Of a stretch of DNA of 58,760 nucleotides, positions 17,997-27,432 are shown in pieces. Position 1 is the stretch's first letter. Each line of letters opens with the position of its first letter. Where the stretch lies: assembly GCA_002009475.1 (NCBI GenBank), contig AYTS01000008.1, positions 1 to 58,760 on the forward strand. The letters run 5' to 3'. The DNA is from Candidatus Brocadia carolinensis (lineage in GTDB: Bacteria; Planctomycetota; Brocadiia; Brocadiales; Brocadiaceae). The notes beneath the pieces were generated by a model. That model made no database searches and was not told the DNA's origin. It saw only the letters and a program-made list of their open reading frames with translations. A program made the position numbers and the translations under genes.

Positions 17997-20424
17997 ATGG
18001 CCATAAAAAAAATCTGAACTGTACAGCTCCCTCTGGGCAAGTTGTGACGAACTTCGCGGCGGCATGGATGCCTCTCAGTACAAAGACTATGTGCTGGTGC
18101 TGTTGTTCATCAAATACATCTCTGACAAATATGCCGGAGTGCTCTATGCGCCTATTACGGTGCCCAAAGGCGCCAGCTTTAATGACATGGTTGCCCTGAA
18201 AGGTAAAACCACCATTGGTGATGACATTAACAAGAAGATCATCGGGAAAATTGCCGAAGCCAACAAACTCACCGGCACTATCGATGTCGCCGACTTCAAC
18301 AGCGCCGATAAACTGGGCAGCGGCAAAGAGATGGTTGACCGCCTCTCCAATCTCATCGCCATTTTTGAAAACCCTGCGCTCGATTTCAGTAAAAACAGGG
18401 CCGAAGGGGATGATATTCTCGGCGATGCCTACGAATACCTGATGCGGCACTTTGCCACCGAGAGCGGCAAAAGCAAAGGACAATTCTATACCCCTGCCGA
18501 GGTAAGCCGGATAATGGCGAAGATTATCACTTTTAACTCAAAAATAACGCCATCAACAACAGGGTATGACCCAACGTGCGGCTCTGCATCGCTACTACTC
18601 AAGGTGGTCGATGAATCAGAATCGGGTATGACGATTTACGGACAGGAGATGGACGTTGCCACCGCCGCCCTTGCCCGCATGAATATGATTCTGCATAACA
18701 ACCCGACCGCAGAAATCAAACAAGGGAACACCCTTTCCGATCCACTCTTTCTGGACGAAAGAGGCAGGCTTAAGACCTTTGACTTTGTGGTGGCTAATCC
18801 ACCCTTCTCATACAAGGCATGGAGTAACGGTTTTGCCGTTCAGGATGGCACCATATCCGATATCCATGATCGTTTCAAAGATTACGGTATACCTCCAAAA
18901 AAGAATGGTGATTATGCATTTCTTTTACACATCATCCGTTCCTTAAAGAGCAAAGGCAAGGGCGCCGTGATCCTTCCGCACGGAGTATTGTTTCGCGGAA
19001 ATGTGGAAGGAGAAATCCGGGAAAATATTATTCGGAGGGGATACATAAAAGGCATCATTGGCCTGCCTCCCAACCTCTTTTACGGCACCGGCATTCCCGC
19101 CTGCATTATCGTGCTGGATAAAGAAGGCGCAGAACACCGCAAAGGCATTTTTATGATTGACGCCAGCAAGGGTTTTGAGAAGGACGGCAACAAAAACCGT
19201 CTGCGTGAACAGGACATTCACAAGATAGTGGATCTATTCAACAAACAGCTCGAAATGGAAAAATACAGCCGCATGGTGCCGGTAACGGAGATCGAGGCCA
19301 ATGAGTTTAACCTGAACATTCCCCGTTACATTGACAGCCAGGAGGCTGCGGACATGCAGGATATTGAGGCGCATTTGCTGGGTGATATACCCAATGACGA
19401 TATTGAGGCCTTGCATTCATATTGGGACGTTTATCCGTGTCTTAAAAATCAATTATTTAAACCCAGCGACCGGAAGAATTATTGTCAATTGTCAACTATC
19501 AATTATCAATTAAAAGAAATCATTTTTTCTCACCCGGAGTTTACTGCTTACAGCAAAAAGGTAGACACCGTATTCAGCCAATGGAAAGCCAAAAACACAC
19601 CAAAACTGAAAGGCATTACCGTTGGCGATAAACCCAAAAAACTGATACACGAAATATCGGAAGGGTTATTGCAGGCATTTTCCAGCTTAAAGCTGATTGA
19701 TAAATACGATGTCTATCAACACCTCATGGTTTACTGGTCTGAAACCATGCAGGATGACGTCTATGCCCTGGTAAGCGATGGGTGGGAAGGGGGAAAGGAA
19801 ATAGAAAGGGATAAAAAACAATGGGAAGGACGCCTCATACCCAAAGGGCTTATCATTGTCCGCTATTTTGAAGAAGAGCAAAAAGCCATTGAAAAATTAG
19901 AGGCCGACCGCGATGCAATTACCAGGCAAATGAAAGAGACGGAAGAAGAACACGGCGGTGAAGAAGGGTTAATGGCTGGTGCCAGAAACGATAAGGATAA
20001 GATTACCAAAGCCAGCGTTCAGAAACGCGTTAAAGAATTGACAATGGATAATGGAAAATGGACAATTGAGGACAAGGAAGAAGTAAAAATATTGACGGTA
20101 TATTTGGAACTGACAGAGCAGGAAGCAGAAGTCAGTAGGAAAATAAAAGAGGCACAGGCCGCTCTGGAGAAAAAGGTCTTGGACAAGTACAAAACCCTTA
20201 CCGAAGCCGAAATAAAAACCCTGTTGGTGGAAGATAAATGGATGGCTACGCTTGAAAGGGATGTAAAGACCGAAATGGAACGTATCAGCCACCGGCTTAC
20301 CGGGCGCATTAAAGAACTGGCAGAACGCTATGAAGCTCCATTGTCTGCCATTACTGGCGAAGTGGATGTATTGGAGAAAAAGGTAAACAGTCACCTGAAA
20401 AGTATGGGGTTTGTATGGAAGTGA
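17997..20424 (+). CDS. hsdM: Type I restriction-modification DNA methyltransferase subunit (5' frameshift)
   Basis: N6-adenine methyltransferase subunit, working with HsdS (M2S) and, for cleavage, HsdR. The conventional N-terminus MAIKKSELYSSLWASC, then DELRGGMDASQYKDYV, is recovered from ATG 17997 if one A is removed from the A8 run at 18005-18012. As printed, the open frame starts at 18064. SAM-binding DPTCGSAS is near 191-198 and catalytic NPPF near 267-270 (joined numbering). GQFYTPAEV is typical HsdM. At about 808 residues it is long; the C-terminal coiled-coil extension is genuine to one HsdM subgroup. Two in-frame AT-rich repeat insertions add NYCQLSTINYQL (19480-19515) and TMDNGKWTIED (20037-20070). 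Overlaps hsdS by 10 bases. Confidence 0.9.
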
Positions 20425-21722
20425 AGAAAGGATACAAAAAAACTGAGGTGGGTGTAATTCCAGAGGAGTGGGAGGTGAAGAAGTTGGGGGACTGTTTTAC
20501 TTTCAGTGGCGGCTATACAGCTTCAAGAGACCAATTATCAAATGATGGATATTGTTATTTACATTATGGCGATATACACGGAGCAAATAAAACATTTATA
20601 GATGTTAAGAAGGAATATTCTAAGATACCTAAACTAAACGTAACCATTAGAAATATTTCTCCAAAATCCCTATTAAATGAAGGTGATGTCGTTTTTGTTG
20701 ACGCATCGGAAGATGATGAAGGTGCAAGTAAACATATTGTTGTATTTAATTCAGAGGGAGTACCATTCATTTCAGGACTACACACTATTGTTTCAAAAAG
20801 TAAAAATGACAATTTTGATAGCGGTTACAAGCGATATTGCTTTCAACCTTCTTTTGTAAAAAGCCAATTTAAGTTCTATGCTGTGGGTACAAAAGTAACT
20901 GGAATCAGCAAAACTAATATCGCTAAAATACTCATTCCCCTTCCCACCAAAGCCGAACAAACTGCTATTGCCACGGCATTAAGCGATGCGGATGCGCTCA
21001 TCAGCAGTCTGGAAAAACTCATTGCCAAAAAGCGGAACATCAAACAGGGGGCTATGCAACAACTCCTCACAGGTAAGAAACGCCTGCCAGGGTTTAGCGG
21101 AAAGTGGGAAGTAAAGGATAATGGACAATTGAAAATTAAGAATGGCAAATTGGGTGACTTATTCCAAATAAATCAGTTACGCAAGCCAATTGGCATGGAT
21201 GAGATAGTTACATTTATAGGGATGGAGGATATTTCGGAAGATGGGAAAATCATTAAGCACAATCTTTTGTCATTTGCTGAAATAAAAAAAGGATTAACCT
21301 ACTTTCAAAAGAATGATGTGCTTGTTGCTAAAATCACTCCTTGTTTTGAAAATGGTAAAGGTGCTTGTTTAGATAATCTGAAGACTGAAAAAGGATTTGG
21401 AAGCACAGAGTTCTACATATTAAGAGCAAATAACAATTCCGTGTCGCGATATATTTTTTATCATACCCAATCAAAAATATTTAGAAGGAAGCTAGAAGCA
21501 GAAATGGTAGGAAGTGCAGGACAAAAAAGGGTTCCATCATCTGCCATTTTCAATTATCCATTATCAATTGTCCATTCTAAAGCTGAACAAATCGCCATTG
21601 CCCAAGTCCTTTCGGATATGGATGCCGAAATAGAAGCACTGGAAATGAAGTTGGAGAAATACAAGATGATAAAGCAGGGGCTGATGCAGAATTTATTAAC
21701 CGGGAAAATCAGGTTGATATAA
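20415..21722 (+). CDS. hsdS: Type I restriction-modification specificity subunit
   Basis: DNA-recognition subunit with two target-recognition domains separated by conserved helices. TRD1 starts EEWEVKKLGDCFTFSGGYT; the first spacer helix is AEQTAIATALSDADALISSLE and the second AEQIAIAQVLSDMDAEIEALE, with the paired endings KQGAMQQLLTGK and KQGLMQNLLTGK. 435 residues, normal size. Two in-frame repeat-derived segments occur: KDNGQLKIKNGKL at 21116-21150, at the start of TRD2, and FNYPLSIVHS at 21549-21577, just before the second spacer helix. Its last about 50 bases (KQGLMQNLLTGK region) are duplicated at 22363-22412. The rayT pseudogene starts within its stop codon. Confidence 0.92.
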   Translation: MEVKKGYKKTEVGVIPEEWEVKKLGDCFTFSGGYTASRDQLSNDGYCYLHYGDIHGANKTFIDVKKEYSKIPKLNVTIRNISPKSLLNEGDVVFVDASEDDEGASKHIVVFNSEGVPFISGLHTIVSKSKNDNFDSGYKRYCFQPSFVKSQFKFYAVGTKVTGISKTNIAKILIPLPTKAEQTAIATALSDADALISSLEKLIAKKRNIKQGAMQQLLTGKKRLPGFSGKWEVKDNGQLKIKNGKLGDLFQINQLRKPIGMDEIVTFIGMEDISEDGKIIKHNLLSFAEIKKGLTYFQKNDVLVAKITPCFENGKGACLDNLKTEKGFGSTEFYILRANNNSVSRYIFYHTQSKIFRRKLEAEMVGSAGQKRVPSSAIFNYPLSIVHSKAEQIAIAQVLSDMDAEIEALEMKLEKYKMIKQGLMQNLLTGKIRLI

Positions 21723-22309
21723 TGGAAAAATTCAAAAATACGTACCGCATACCATCGGCTCGGGCGCCGTGGTGAGATTATTCATGGTGTGGGCGTTATT
21801 TCATCACTATTTCCACCGCACAACATGAATGTATCTTTGGCAACATTCGCGACGGACAAATGCAGTCATCGCCCATGGGTGAAATCGTTTTGCGGGAATG
21901 GGAACAATCGTTTCAAATTCGGGCGGAATTGTTTTGCGATGCATTTGCATTGATGCCCAACCATCTGCACGCCATTGTGCGAATTGGAAATTCAGACGCA
22001 GCCACGGTTGTTGTAGAGACGCACGGCCGTGCGTCTCTACGGGGGTCGAAACAAACGCCAGCGCCCGTAAACACGGGAATTGCCCATCGTTCGGCCCGAT
22101 CCGTTTCATCATTTGTGGCGGGATTCAAATCATCCGCAACCAAACGCATCAACGAATTCCGCAATACGCCCAAAATACCTGTGTGGCAATCCCGTTTTCA
22201 CGACCACATCATCCGCAACGAGGATGAATACCATCGCATTGCACATTATATCAGAACCAATCCCGAAAACTGGGAAAAAGATAAATTTTTCAAACAGGAA
22301 ATACGGTGA
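21722..22309 (+). pseudogene. REP-associated tyrosine transposase (RAYT), nonsense-interrupted
   Basis: Single-strand HUH/Y1 transposase of the RAYT branch, which mobilises REP palindromes. From ATG 21722 the frame reads MEKFKNTYRIPSARAPW, then a TGA at 21773-21775 where the family has Trp, then DYSWCGRYFITIS and on to the end. The HUH motif is MPNHLHAIVRI and the C-terminal block FHDHIIRNEDEYHRIAHYIR holds the candidate Tyr. An in-frame 28-bp perfect palindrome (22013-22040) has inserted after the HUH motif, encoding VETHGRASLR. It may be translated from an internal start at 21860, but the N-terminal beta strand would be lost, so I call it inactive. Confidence 0.8.
22013..22040. repeat. 28-bp perfect palindrome inside the RAYT gene
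   Basis: Half-site GTAGAGACGCACGG, followed directly by its exact complement. It begins GTAG and ends CTAC, the tetranucleotides that mark REP elements recognised by RAYT enzymes. It keeps the reading frame. Confidence 0.7.
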
Positions 22310-22425
22310 ACAACATCGGCAAAAAAGAACGTGAAACCCAAAACAGGCTAATTGCCTTGTTCCAGGATGATAAAGCAGGGCATGATGCAGAATTTATTAA
22401 CCGGGAAAACGAGGTTAATTGAGAA
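22306..22425 (+). pseudogene. hsdR 5' remnant joined to a duplicated hsdS tail
   Basis: A GTG at 22306 overlapping the RAYT stop begins VNNIGKKERETQNRLIALFQ, which resembles the N-terminus of an HsdR (compare ERATQNRVVQLFK in the real hsdR downstream). After about 60 bases the DNA switches to a near copy of the hsdS tail: GATGATAAAGCAGGG and CAGAATTTATTAACCGGGAA also occur at about 21664-21709. The reading then ends at a TGA. It looks like a recombination scar between two type I loci. Confidence 0.6.
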
Positions 22426-22870
22426 TTGATAATGGATAATGGATAATAAATGATTGAAAATGAAAGAGAATGTTATAAAAAACACATCATTTGCTTTTGC
22501 ATTGCGGGTTGTCAAGTTGTACCAGTTCTTGCAGGAGCAGAAAAAAGAATTTGTAATGAGTAAACAGCTTTTGCGGAGTGGTACTGCAATTGGCGCTTTG
22601 GTCAGGGAAGCTGAGCAGGCAGAAAGCAAAGCAGATTTCATTCACAAACAATCAATCGCATTAAAAGAAGCTAATGAAACAGAATATTGGATTGAACTGC
22701 TGCACAAGGCAAAATATATTGACGCAAAAAGCTATACATCCATAAATAATGATTTGACAGAGCTTTTAAAATTGTTGGTTTCAATCATAAAAACTTCAAA
22801 GGGGAAATGATGGATAACGGACAATTGAGAACCGACAATTTTCCATTATCAATTGTCAATTCTCAATTAA
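22415..22870. mobile_element. Inverted-repeat-bounded cassette carrying a four-helix-bundle gene
   Basis: 456 bp flanked by perfect 15-bp inverted repeats, TTAATTGAGAATTGA at 22415-22429 and TCAATTCTCAATTAA at 22856-22870. Both continue inward with related ATAATGGA/TCCATTAT sequence. The right end forms the first codons of hsdR as annotated. Similar in size and layout to the GxxExxY cassette at 10247-10700. Confidence 0.55.
22460..22810 (+). CDS. Four-helix-bundle protein (S23/23S-rRNA-intervening-sequence family)
   Basis: 116 residues, all helical by composition. The family pattern is visible as FALRVVKLYQFLQE, LLRSGTAIGALVREAEQAES, FIHKQSIALKEANETEYWI and a final helix LTELLKLLVSIIKTSK. 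Members were first found in intervening sequences within 23S rRNA genes but are mostly free-standing, of unknown function. The ATG at 22460 has no strong ribosome-binding site. The stop overlaps the hsdR ATG (ATGA), so translation may be coupled. It is bracketed by inverted repeats, so it is probably a passenger rather than a component of the restriction system. Confidence 0.88.
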   Translation: MKENVIKNTSFAFALRVVKLYQFLQEQKKEFVMSKQLLRSGTAIGALVREAEQAESKADFIHKQSIALKEANETEYWIELLHKAKYIDAKSYTSINNDLTELLKLLVSIIKTSKGK

Positions 22871-25800
22871 AAGTCGGTCAAATGGAAAGAGCCACTCAAA
22901 ACCGTGTGGTGCAATTGTTCAAAAATCAACTGGACTATGATTACCTCGGTAATTGGGAAGACCGCCCGAACAACAACAATATCGAAGAAGCAATTCTTCG
23001 CAAATATTTACGTGAGAGAAAACACTACAACAATACCCTTATCAACAAGGCCTTATATGAACTCGGCAAGGCGGCGAATAACCTGAGCGATGGTTTATAC
23101 AGCGCTAATAAAAAGGTATATCAACTGCTCCGTTACGGGGTAAAAGTCAAGGCAGAAGCCGGCAAAAACGATGAGACCGTAGAACTTGTTGACTGGAAGC
23201 ACCCGCTCGAAAACGAATTTGCCATTGCCGAAGAAGTTACTATTCAGGGCAATCACGAAAAACGCCCTGATATTGTGCTCTACGTAAACGGCATAGCGCT
23301 TGGGGCGCTGGAACTGAAGCGAAGCACGATTTCCATAGGCGACGGTATCCGGCAGCATATTGTCAACCAGCAGAAAGAATTCATCCAGCCCTTCTTCACC
23401 ACCATTCAATGGGTATTTGCGGGGAATGATACCCAGGGGCTCCGCTACGGAACTATCGGCACACCTGAAAAATATTTTCTCAAGTGGAAGGAAGAAAGCG
23501 AAGAAGAAAATCTCCTTGATAAATACCTTTTAAAACTGTGCGATAAGGCAAGGTTTCTTGAAATCATCTACGACTTTACCCTGTTTGACGGCGGGATGAA
23601 AAAATTGTGCCGTCCGCATCAATATTTTGGCGTTAAGGCAGCGCAGGGGCACGTGAAAAGACGAGAGGGTGGAATCATCTGGCATACGCAGGGCAGTGGT
23701 AAAAGCCTGGTAATGGTGTGGCTTGCTAAATGGATTCTTGAAAATAACCCCAACGCACGCGTGGTGGTTATCACCGACCGCGACGAGCTGGATAAACAGA
23801 TAGAACGGATATTTACTGATACTGGTGAACGCATGGTGCGCACCCGTAACGGCAAAGACCTGATGGATCAACTGGGCAAGGCATTGCCGCGCATGCTGTG
23901 TTCGCTTGTGCATAAGTTTGGCAGGAGGGGGGGCGATAATTTTGATGCATTCATTGAAGAAGTAAAAAGGAGTCCCGACAATACCGTTGGTGAATTATTT
24001 ATCTTTGTTGATGAGTGCCACCGTACTCAGTCGGGCAAGTTGCACAAAACGATGAAGGCAATTTTAAAAAATGCCGTCTTTCTTGGCTTTACCGGAACTC
24101 CCCTCTTAAAACAGGATAAGCAGACCAGTCTTGAGGTGTTTGGTAAATATATTCATACCTATAAATTCAACGAGGCGGTGGCGGATGAAGTGGTGCTGGA
24201 CTTGGTGTACGAAGCCCGTGATATTGACCAGAAGATATCATCACCTCAAAAGATAGACGAATGGTTTGAAGCCAAGACCCGTGGGTTGAATGACTTTCAA
24301 AAATCTGAACTCAAGAAGAAATGGGGCACGATGCAGAAGGTGCTGAGCTCCCGTTCCAGGTTGGAAAAGATTGTTCGCGACATCGTGTTTGATTTCAATG
24401 TAAAACCGCGTTTGAAATCGGACATGGGGAATGCCATTCTGGTGGCATCAAGTATTTATGAAGCATGCCGGTACTTTGAACTGTTTCAAACCACCGGGTT
24501 GAAAGGTAAATGCGCCATTGTTACTTCATACAATCCATCAACAAGGGATATAACAACGGAAGATACCGGCGCAAATACAGAGACGGAAAAGGAATATATC
24601 TACAACATCTATAAAGCATTGCTCGGAAACAAGCCTACGGAGAAATACGAAGACGCGGCGAAGGAAAAGTTTATAAAAGAACCGTCAAATATGAAACTGC
24701 TTGTCGTGGTGGATAAACTTCTTACCGGTTTTGACGCGCCTCCCTGCACCTATCTTTATATCGACAAAAGCATGCAGGATCATGGCTTGTTTCAGGCTAT
24801 TTGCAGGGTCAACCGGCTCGACAGCGATGACAAGGAGTTTGGCTACATTGTTGATTATAAAGACCTGTTCAGGAAGGTTGAAAATGCCGTTGCCGTGTAC
24901 ACATCGGAACTGGATTATGATACGTTTGAGAAAGGGGACGTGGATGTGTTATTAAAAGACCGCCTGGAGAAAGGCAAGGAACGGCTGGATAATGCCCTGG
25001 AAGAAATGACCTTATTATGCGAACCGGTAGCGCCGCCAAAAGACTCGCTGGCTTATATCCGCTACTTCTGTGGTGATCCGGAAAACGAAGAAGACCTGAA
25101 AGCCAATGAGGTAAAGAGAACGTCTCTTTATAAGCAAACGGTGGCTGTGATGCGTGCCTATGCCAATATCGCCGCAGAGATGGAGGAGGCAGGCTATAGC
25201 AAGGCAGAGATTGCAGATATGAAAAAGAACGTGGACTACTATCTGAAACTCAGGGAAGAAATCAGGCATGCCAGCGGTGAAACGCTCGATATGAAGACCT
25301 ACGAAGCTGATATGCGGCATTTAATTGACACGTACATACAGGCGGAAGAACCCAGGACAATTTCGCCTTTTGCTGGTATGTCATTGTTGGATTTACTTGT
25401 TAATTCAGGGATTGCTGACGCTGTCAACAGTTTGCCCGAAGGCATTAAACGCAATAAAGAAGCAGTGGCGGAAACTATTGAAAACAACGTGCGGAAGAAG
25501 ATCATTCAGGAGCATTTGACAGACCCCGCTTATTTTGAAGAAATGTCAAAGCTTTTACATGAAATTGTTAAAGAGAGAAAGGCAAATGCCATCAATTATG
25601 AAGCATATTTAAAGAAGATTGCTGAATTGGCAAAGAAGGTAAATAATCCAGCAAAAGATAATTTGCCGGAACGTATAAAAAATAGTAACGCCAGACGGGC
25701 ATTATACAACAACCTCAATCACGATGAGGAATTAGCCGTTGTGGTAGATGAAGCCGTCAGATGTGTAAAGAAGGCTGACTGGCGTGGTAATAATGCTAAA

Positions 25801-25896
25801 AAACTTGAAATTAAAAAAGTGCTTTATGATATTCTGAATGATGAGAACGAAGTAGAACGTATTTTTCGGATCATGGAAAAACAGGAAGAGTATTGA
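22807..25896 (+). CDS. hsdR: Type I restriction endonuclease, motor/nuclease subunit
   Basis: ATP-dependent translocase and nuclease, up to 1029 residues. Nuclease domain: DIVLYVNGIALGALELKRS (Asp and E-x-K at about 155 and 169-171). Helicase: Walker A QGSGKS (295-300), DECH box (402-405), FTGTP motif III and QAICRVNR motif VI. C-terminal helical domain from about 750. The ATG at 22807 has AAGGGG before it, but residues 1-23 are encoded by the AT-rich repeat (NFPLSIVNSQL); the ancestral start was probably ATG 22879, beginning MERATQNRVV. The frame is intact throughout. With hsdM and hsdS intact apart from one poly-A discrepancy, the system may be active. Confidence 0.93.
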   Translation: MMDNGQLRTDNFPLSIVNSQLKVGQMERATQNRVVQLFKNQLDYDYLGNWEDRPNNNNIEEAILRKYLRERKHYNNTLINKALYELGKAANNLSDGLYSANKKVYQLLRYGVKVKAEAGKNDETVELVDWKHPLENEFAIAEEVTIQGNHEKRPDIVLYVNGIALGALELKRSTISIGDGIRQHIVNQQKEFIQPFFTTIQWVFAGNDTQGLRYGTIGTPEKYFLKWKEESEEENLLDKYLLKLCDKARFLEIIYDFTLFDGGMKKLCRPHQYFGVKAAQGHVKRREGGIIWHTQGSGKSLVMVWLAKWILENNPNARVVVITDRDELDKQIERIFTDTGERMVRTRNGKDLMDQLGKALPRMLCSLVHKFGRRGGDNFDAFIEEVKRSPDNTVGELFIFVDECHRTQSGKLHKTMKAILKNAVFLGFTGTPLLKQDKQTSLEVFGKYIHTYKFNEAVADEVVLDLVYEARDIDQKISSPQKIDEWFEAKTRGLNDFQKSELKKKWGTMQKVLSSRSRLEKIVRDIVFDFNVKPRLKSDMGNAILVASSIYEACRYFELFQTTGLKGKCAIVTSYNPSTRDITTEDTGANTETEKEYIYNIYKALLGNKPTEKYEDAAKEKFIKEPSNMKLLVVVDKLLTGFDAPPCTYLYIDKSMQDHGLFQAICRVNRLDSDDKEFGYIVDYKDLFRKVENAVAVYTSELDYDTFEKGDVDVLLKDRLEKGKERLDNALEEMTLLCEPVAPPKDSLAYIRYFCGDPENEEDLKANEVKRTSLYKQTVAVMRAYANIAAEMEEAGYSKAEIADMKKNVDYYLKLREEIRHASGETLDMKTYEADMRHLIDTYIQAEEPRTISPFAGMSLLDLLVNSGIADAVNSLPEGIKRNKEAVAETIENNVRKKIIQEHLTDPAYFEEMSKLLHEIVKERKANAINYEAYLKKIAELAKKVNNPAKDNLPERIKNSNARRALYNNLNHDEELAVVVDEAVRCVKKADWRGNNAKKLEIKKVLYDILNDENEVERIFRIMEKQEEY

Positions 25897-25897
25897 T

Positions 25898-26612
25898 ATG
25901 CAGCAAATCCAATTGAGTAATTTACCTATTGATGTAATTCAAAAGGATATCAAGCATATACACCTGAGCGTTTACCCGCCAACAGGCAGGGTAAGAATTT
26001 CCGCTCCCTTACGCATGGAACTGGAAACCATAAGGGTTTTCGCTCTATCAAAATTGAGCTGGATAAAAAAAGCAGCAGCAAAAACTGCTCGGTCAGGAGC
26101 GGGAAACCCCAAGGGAATATTTAACACAGGAAAGTCATTACTATCTGGGCAAGCGGTACCTGATGAAGGTTATTGAGCATAATGCTGCTCCGAAAGTTAT
26201 TTTAAAGCACAGCTCTATTGAATTGTACGTAAGACCTGATACAAGGAGAGAAAAAAGGGGGGTTGTTTTGGATGAATGGTATCGTCATAAACTGAAGGAA
26301 ATTGTGCCGGAATATATTACCTATTGGGAGAAAGAGATGAGACTGGAAGAGGTTGAGTATGCCATAAAAAAGATGAAAACGAAATGGGGCACCTGTAACA
26401 GAGAGGCAAAAAGAATCTGGTTAAATCTTGAACTGGCAAAAAAGCCAAAAGAATGTATTGAATATATAATTGTGCATGAAATGGTGCATCTGTTAGAACG
26501 TCATCATAATGAAAGATTTATTGCTTATATGGACAACCATTTACCAAGGTGGAGACTTTACAAAGAGGAGTTAAATAAAAGTCCCTTGCGTCACGAAAAT
26601 TGGAGTTATTAG
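25898..26612 (+). CDS. YgjP/WLM-like zinc metallopeptidase (frameshifted)
   Basis: Small M48-related predicted metallopeptidase often found as the last gene of type I restriction operons. The frame breaks at the A7 run 26065-26071; removing one A joins SKLSWIKK to QQQKLLGQERETPREY and then YLGKRYLMKVIEHNAAPKV. The core follows: KTKWGTCNREAKRIWLNLEL, then the zinc motif HEMVHLLERHH with a further HxxxF (HNERF). About 238 residues when joined, the usual length. ATG 25898 lies 2 bases after the hsdR stop, indicating co-transcription. A role in the restriction system is suggested only by frequent linkage. Confidence 0.88.
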
Positions 26613-26769
26613 CCATGATAAGGAATCACTACCAATTTGAGTAGTGTAGTGAGAAGGATGGAAGATTTTAGGGTTTGCCTGTATAATGTAAATCAACAAC
26701 TTTAAGGCCAAAAAGAAATTAAAAAAAACAGATAACAGTTAATCTTAAACACAGAGGAGAAAAAAAGTG

Positions 26770-27132
26770 ATGGAAGAGAAAAAAGAAAAGATTTCAGAAA
26801 TGGTAGCGCATTTTTCAAGGGAATATCTCGCTCTGGGCGAAGATGTGGAACATAAACAGCAACTACTCAATAGCGCTATTTCCGCATGGAATATAGCAAG
26901 CTTGGGCGAAAAGAATCGAGAGGGAGCAATAAAGAAATATCTGGAGGGATGGAAGAGACTCAATCCTACCCACGAAAAAGATATGTTAAAAGGAATGGAA
27001 GAAGACCTTCGATTGTTAATAAAAAGAAAACTTGAATTATATCCTGATATAAAAAAACAAATAGTAAATGCTCATATTCAGGAAATGGATGGAAAGAATC
27101 GTATTACGGTAGCATCCGTTACTTTAAAATAG
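26770..27132 (+). CDS. Hypothetical helical protein
   Basis: About 120 residues, lysine/glutamate-rich and predicted mostly helical: EEKKEKISEMVAHFSREYLA, AISAWNIASLGEKNREGAIK and a middle block of charged helices. No signal peptide or TM segment. GAGGAG lies 8-13 bases upstream, and GTG 26767 is an alternative start. I recognise no domain. It stands alone between the restriction operon and rpsI. Likely real because of its start signal and codon pattern. Confidence 0.6.
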   Translation: MEEKKEKISEMVAHFSREYLALGEDVEHKQQLLNSAISAWNIASLGEKNREGAIKKYLEGWKRLNPTHEKDMLKGMEEDLRLLIKRKLELYPDIKKQIVNAHIQEMDGKNRITVASVTLK

Positions 27133-27432
27133 ATAAAAGTTTTCGATGTGATTAAAGTCGGGACATCACGTTTTCCCTTTCCCGACTAGTAGGCAACATT
27201 TATCCTGTCAATGTTATAATGGGTTACCTATTATCCCGGATGGTATAAGGAAATTCAGATTTGGAAGTTTCTCAAATCGCGAAAAGTACATTAGTGACTG
27301 ATATCGAACCTGTTTTTGATCAGAAACTGCCTGTGAAATTGATAATAAAAATTGAGAATTTACTATCGCCGGAAAAGAACTAAAAAGGGTCAGGTTACTA
27401 CCGCAATATGATAAAACGGTAACAAAACAAAA
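27133..27432. other. Intergenic region between hypothetical gene and rpsI
   Basis: Contains an inverted repeat AGTCGGGA...TCCCGACT (27154-27188) without a following T-run, and a TATAAT at 27215-27220. After it, a TTG-initiated 40-codon frame (27261-27383, plus) reads LEVSQIAKSTLVTDIEPVFD onward. I cannot tell whether it is expressed. Confidence 0.4.

Noticed and set aside
17997..20424. Phase-variable hsdM through the A8 run
   Set aside because: The same one-base discrepancy is seen in housekeeping genes such as purM and rarA, so the run in hsdM is not special evidence for phase variation.
21898..22334. Overlapping plus- and minus-strand ORFs of 84-109 codons in the RAYT region
   Set aside because: Only the 21722-22309 frame shows the HUH and C-terminal Tyr blocks of the family; the others are alternative frames.
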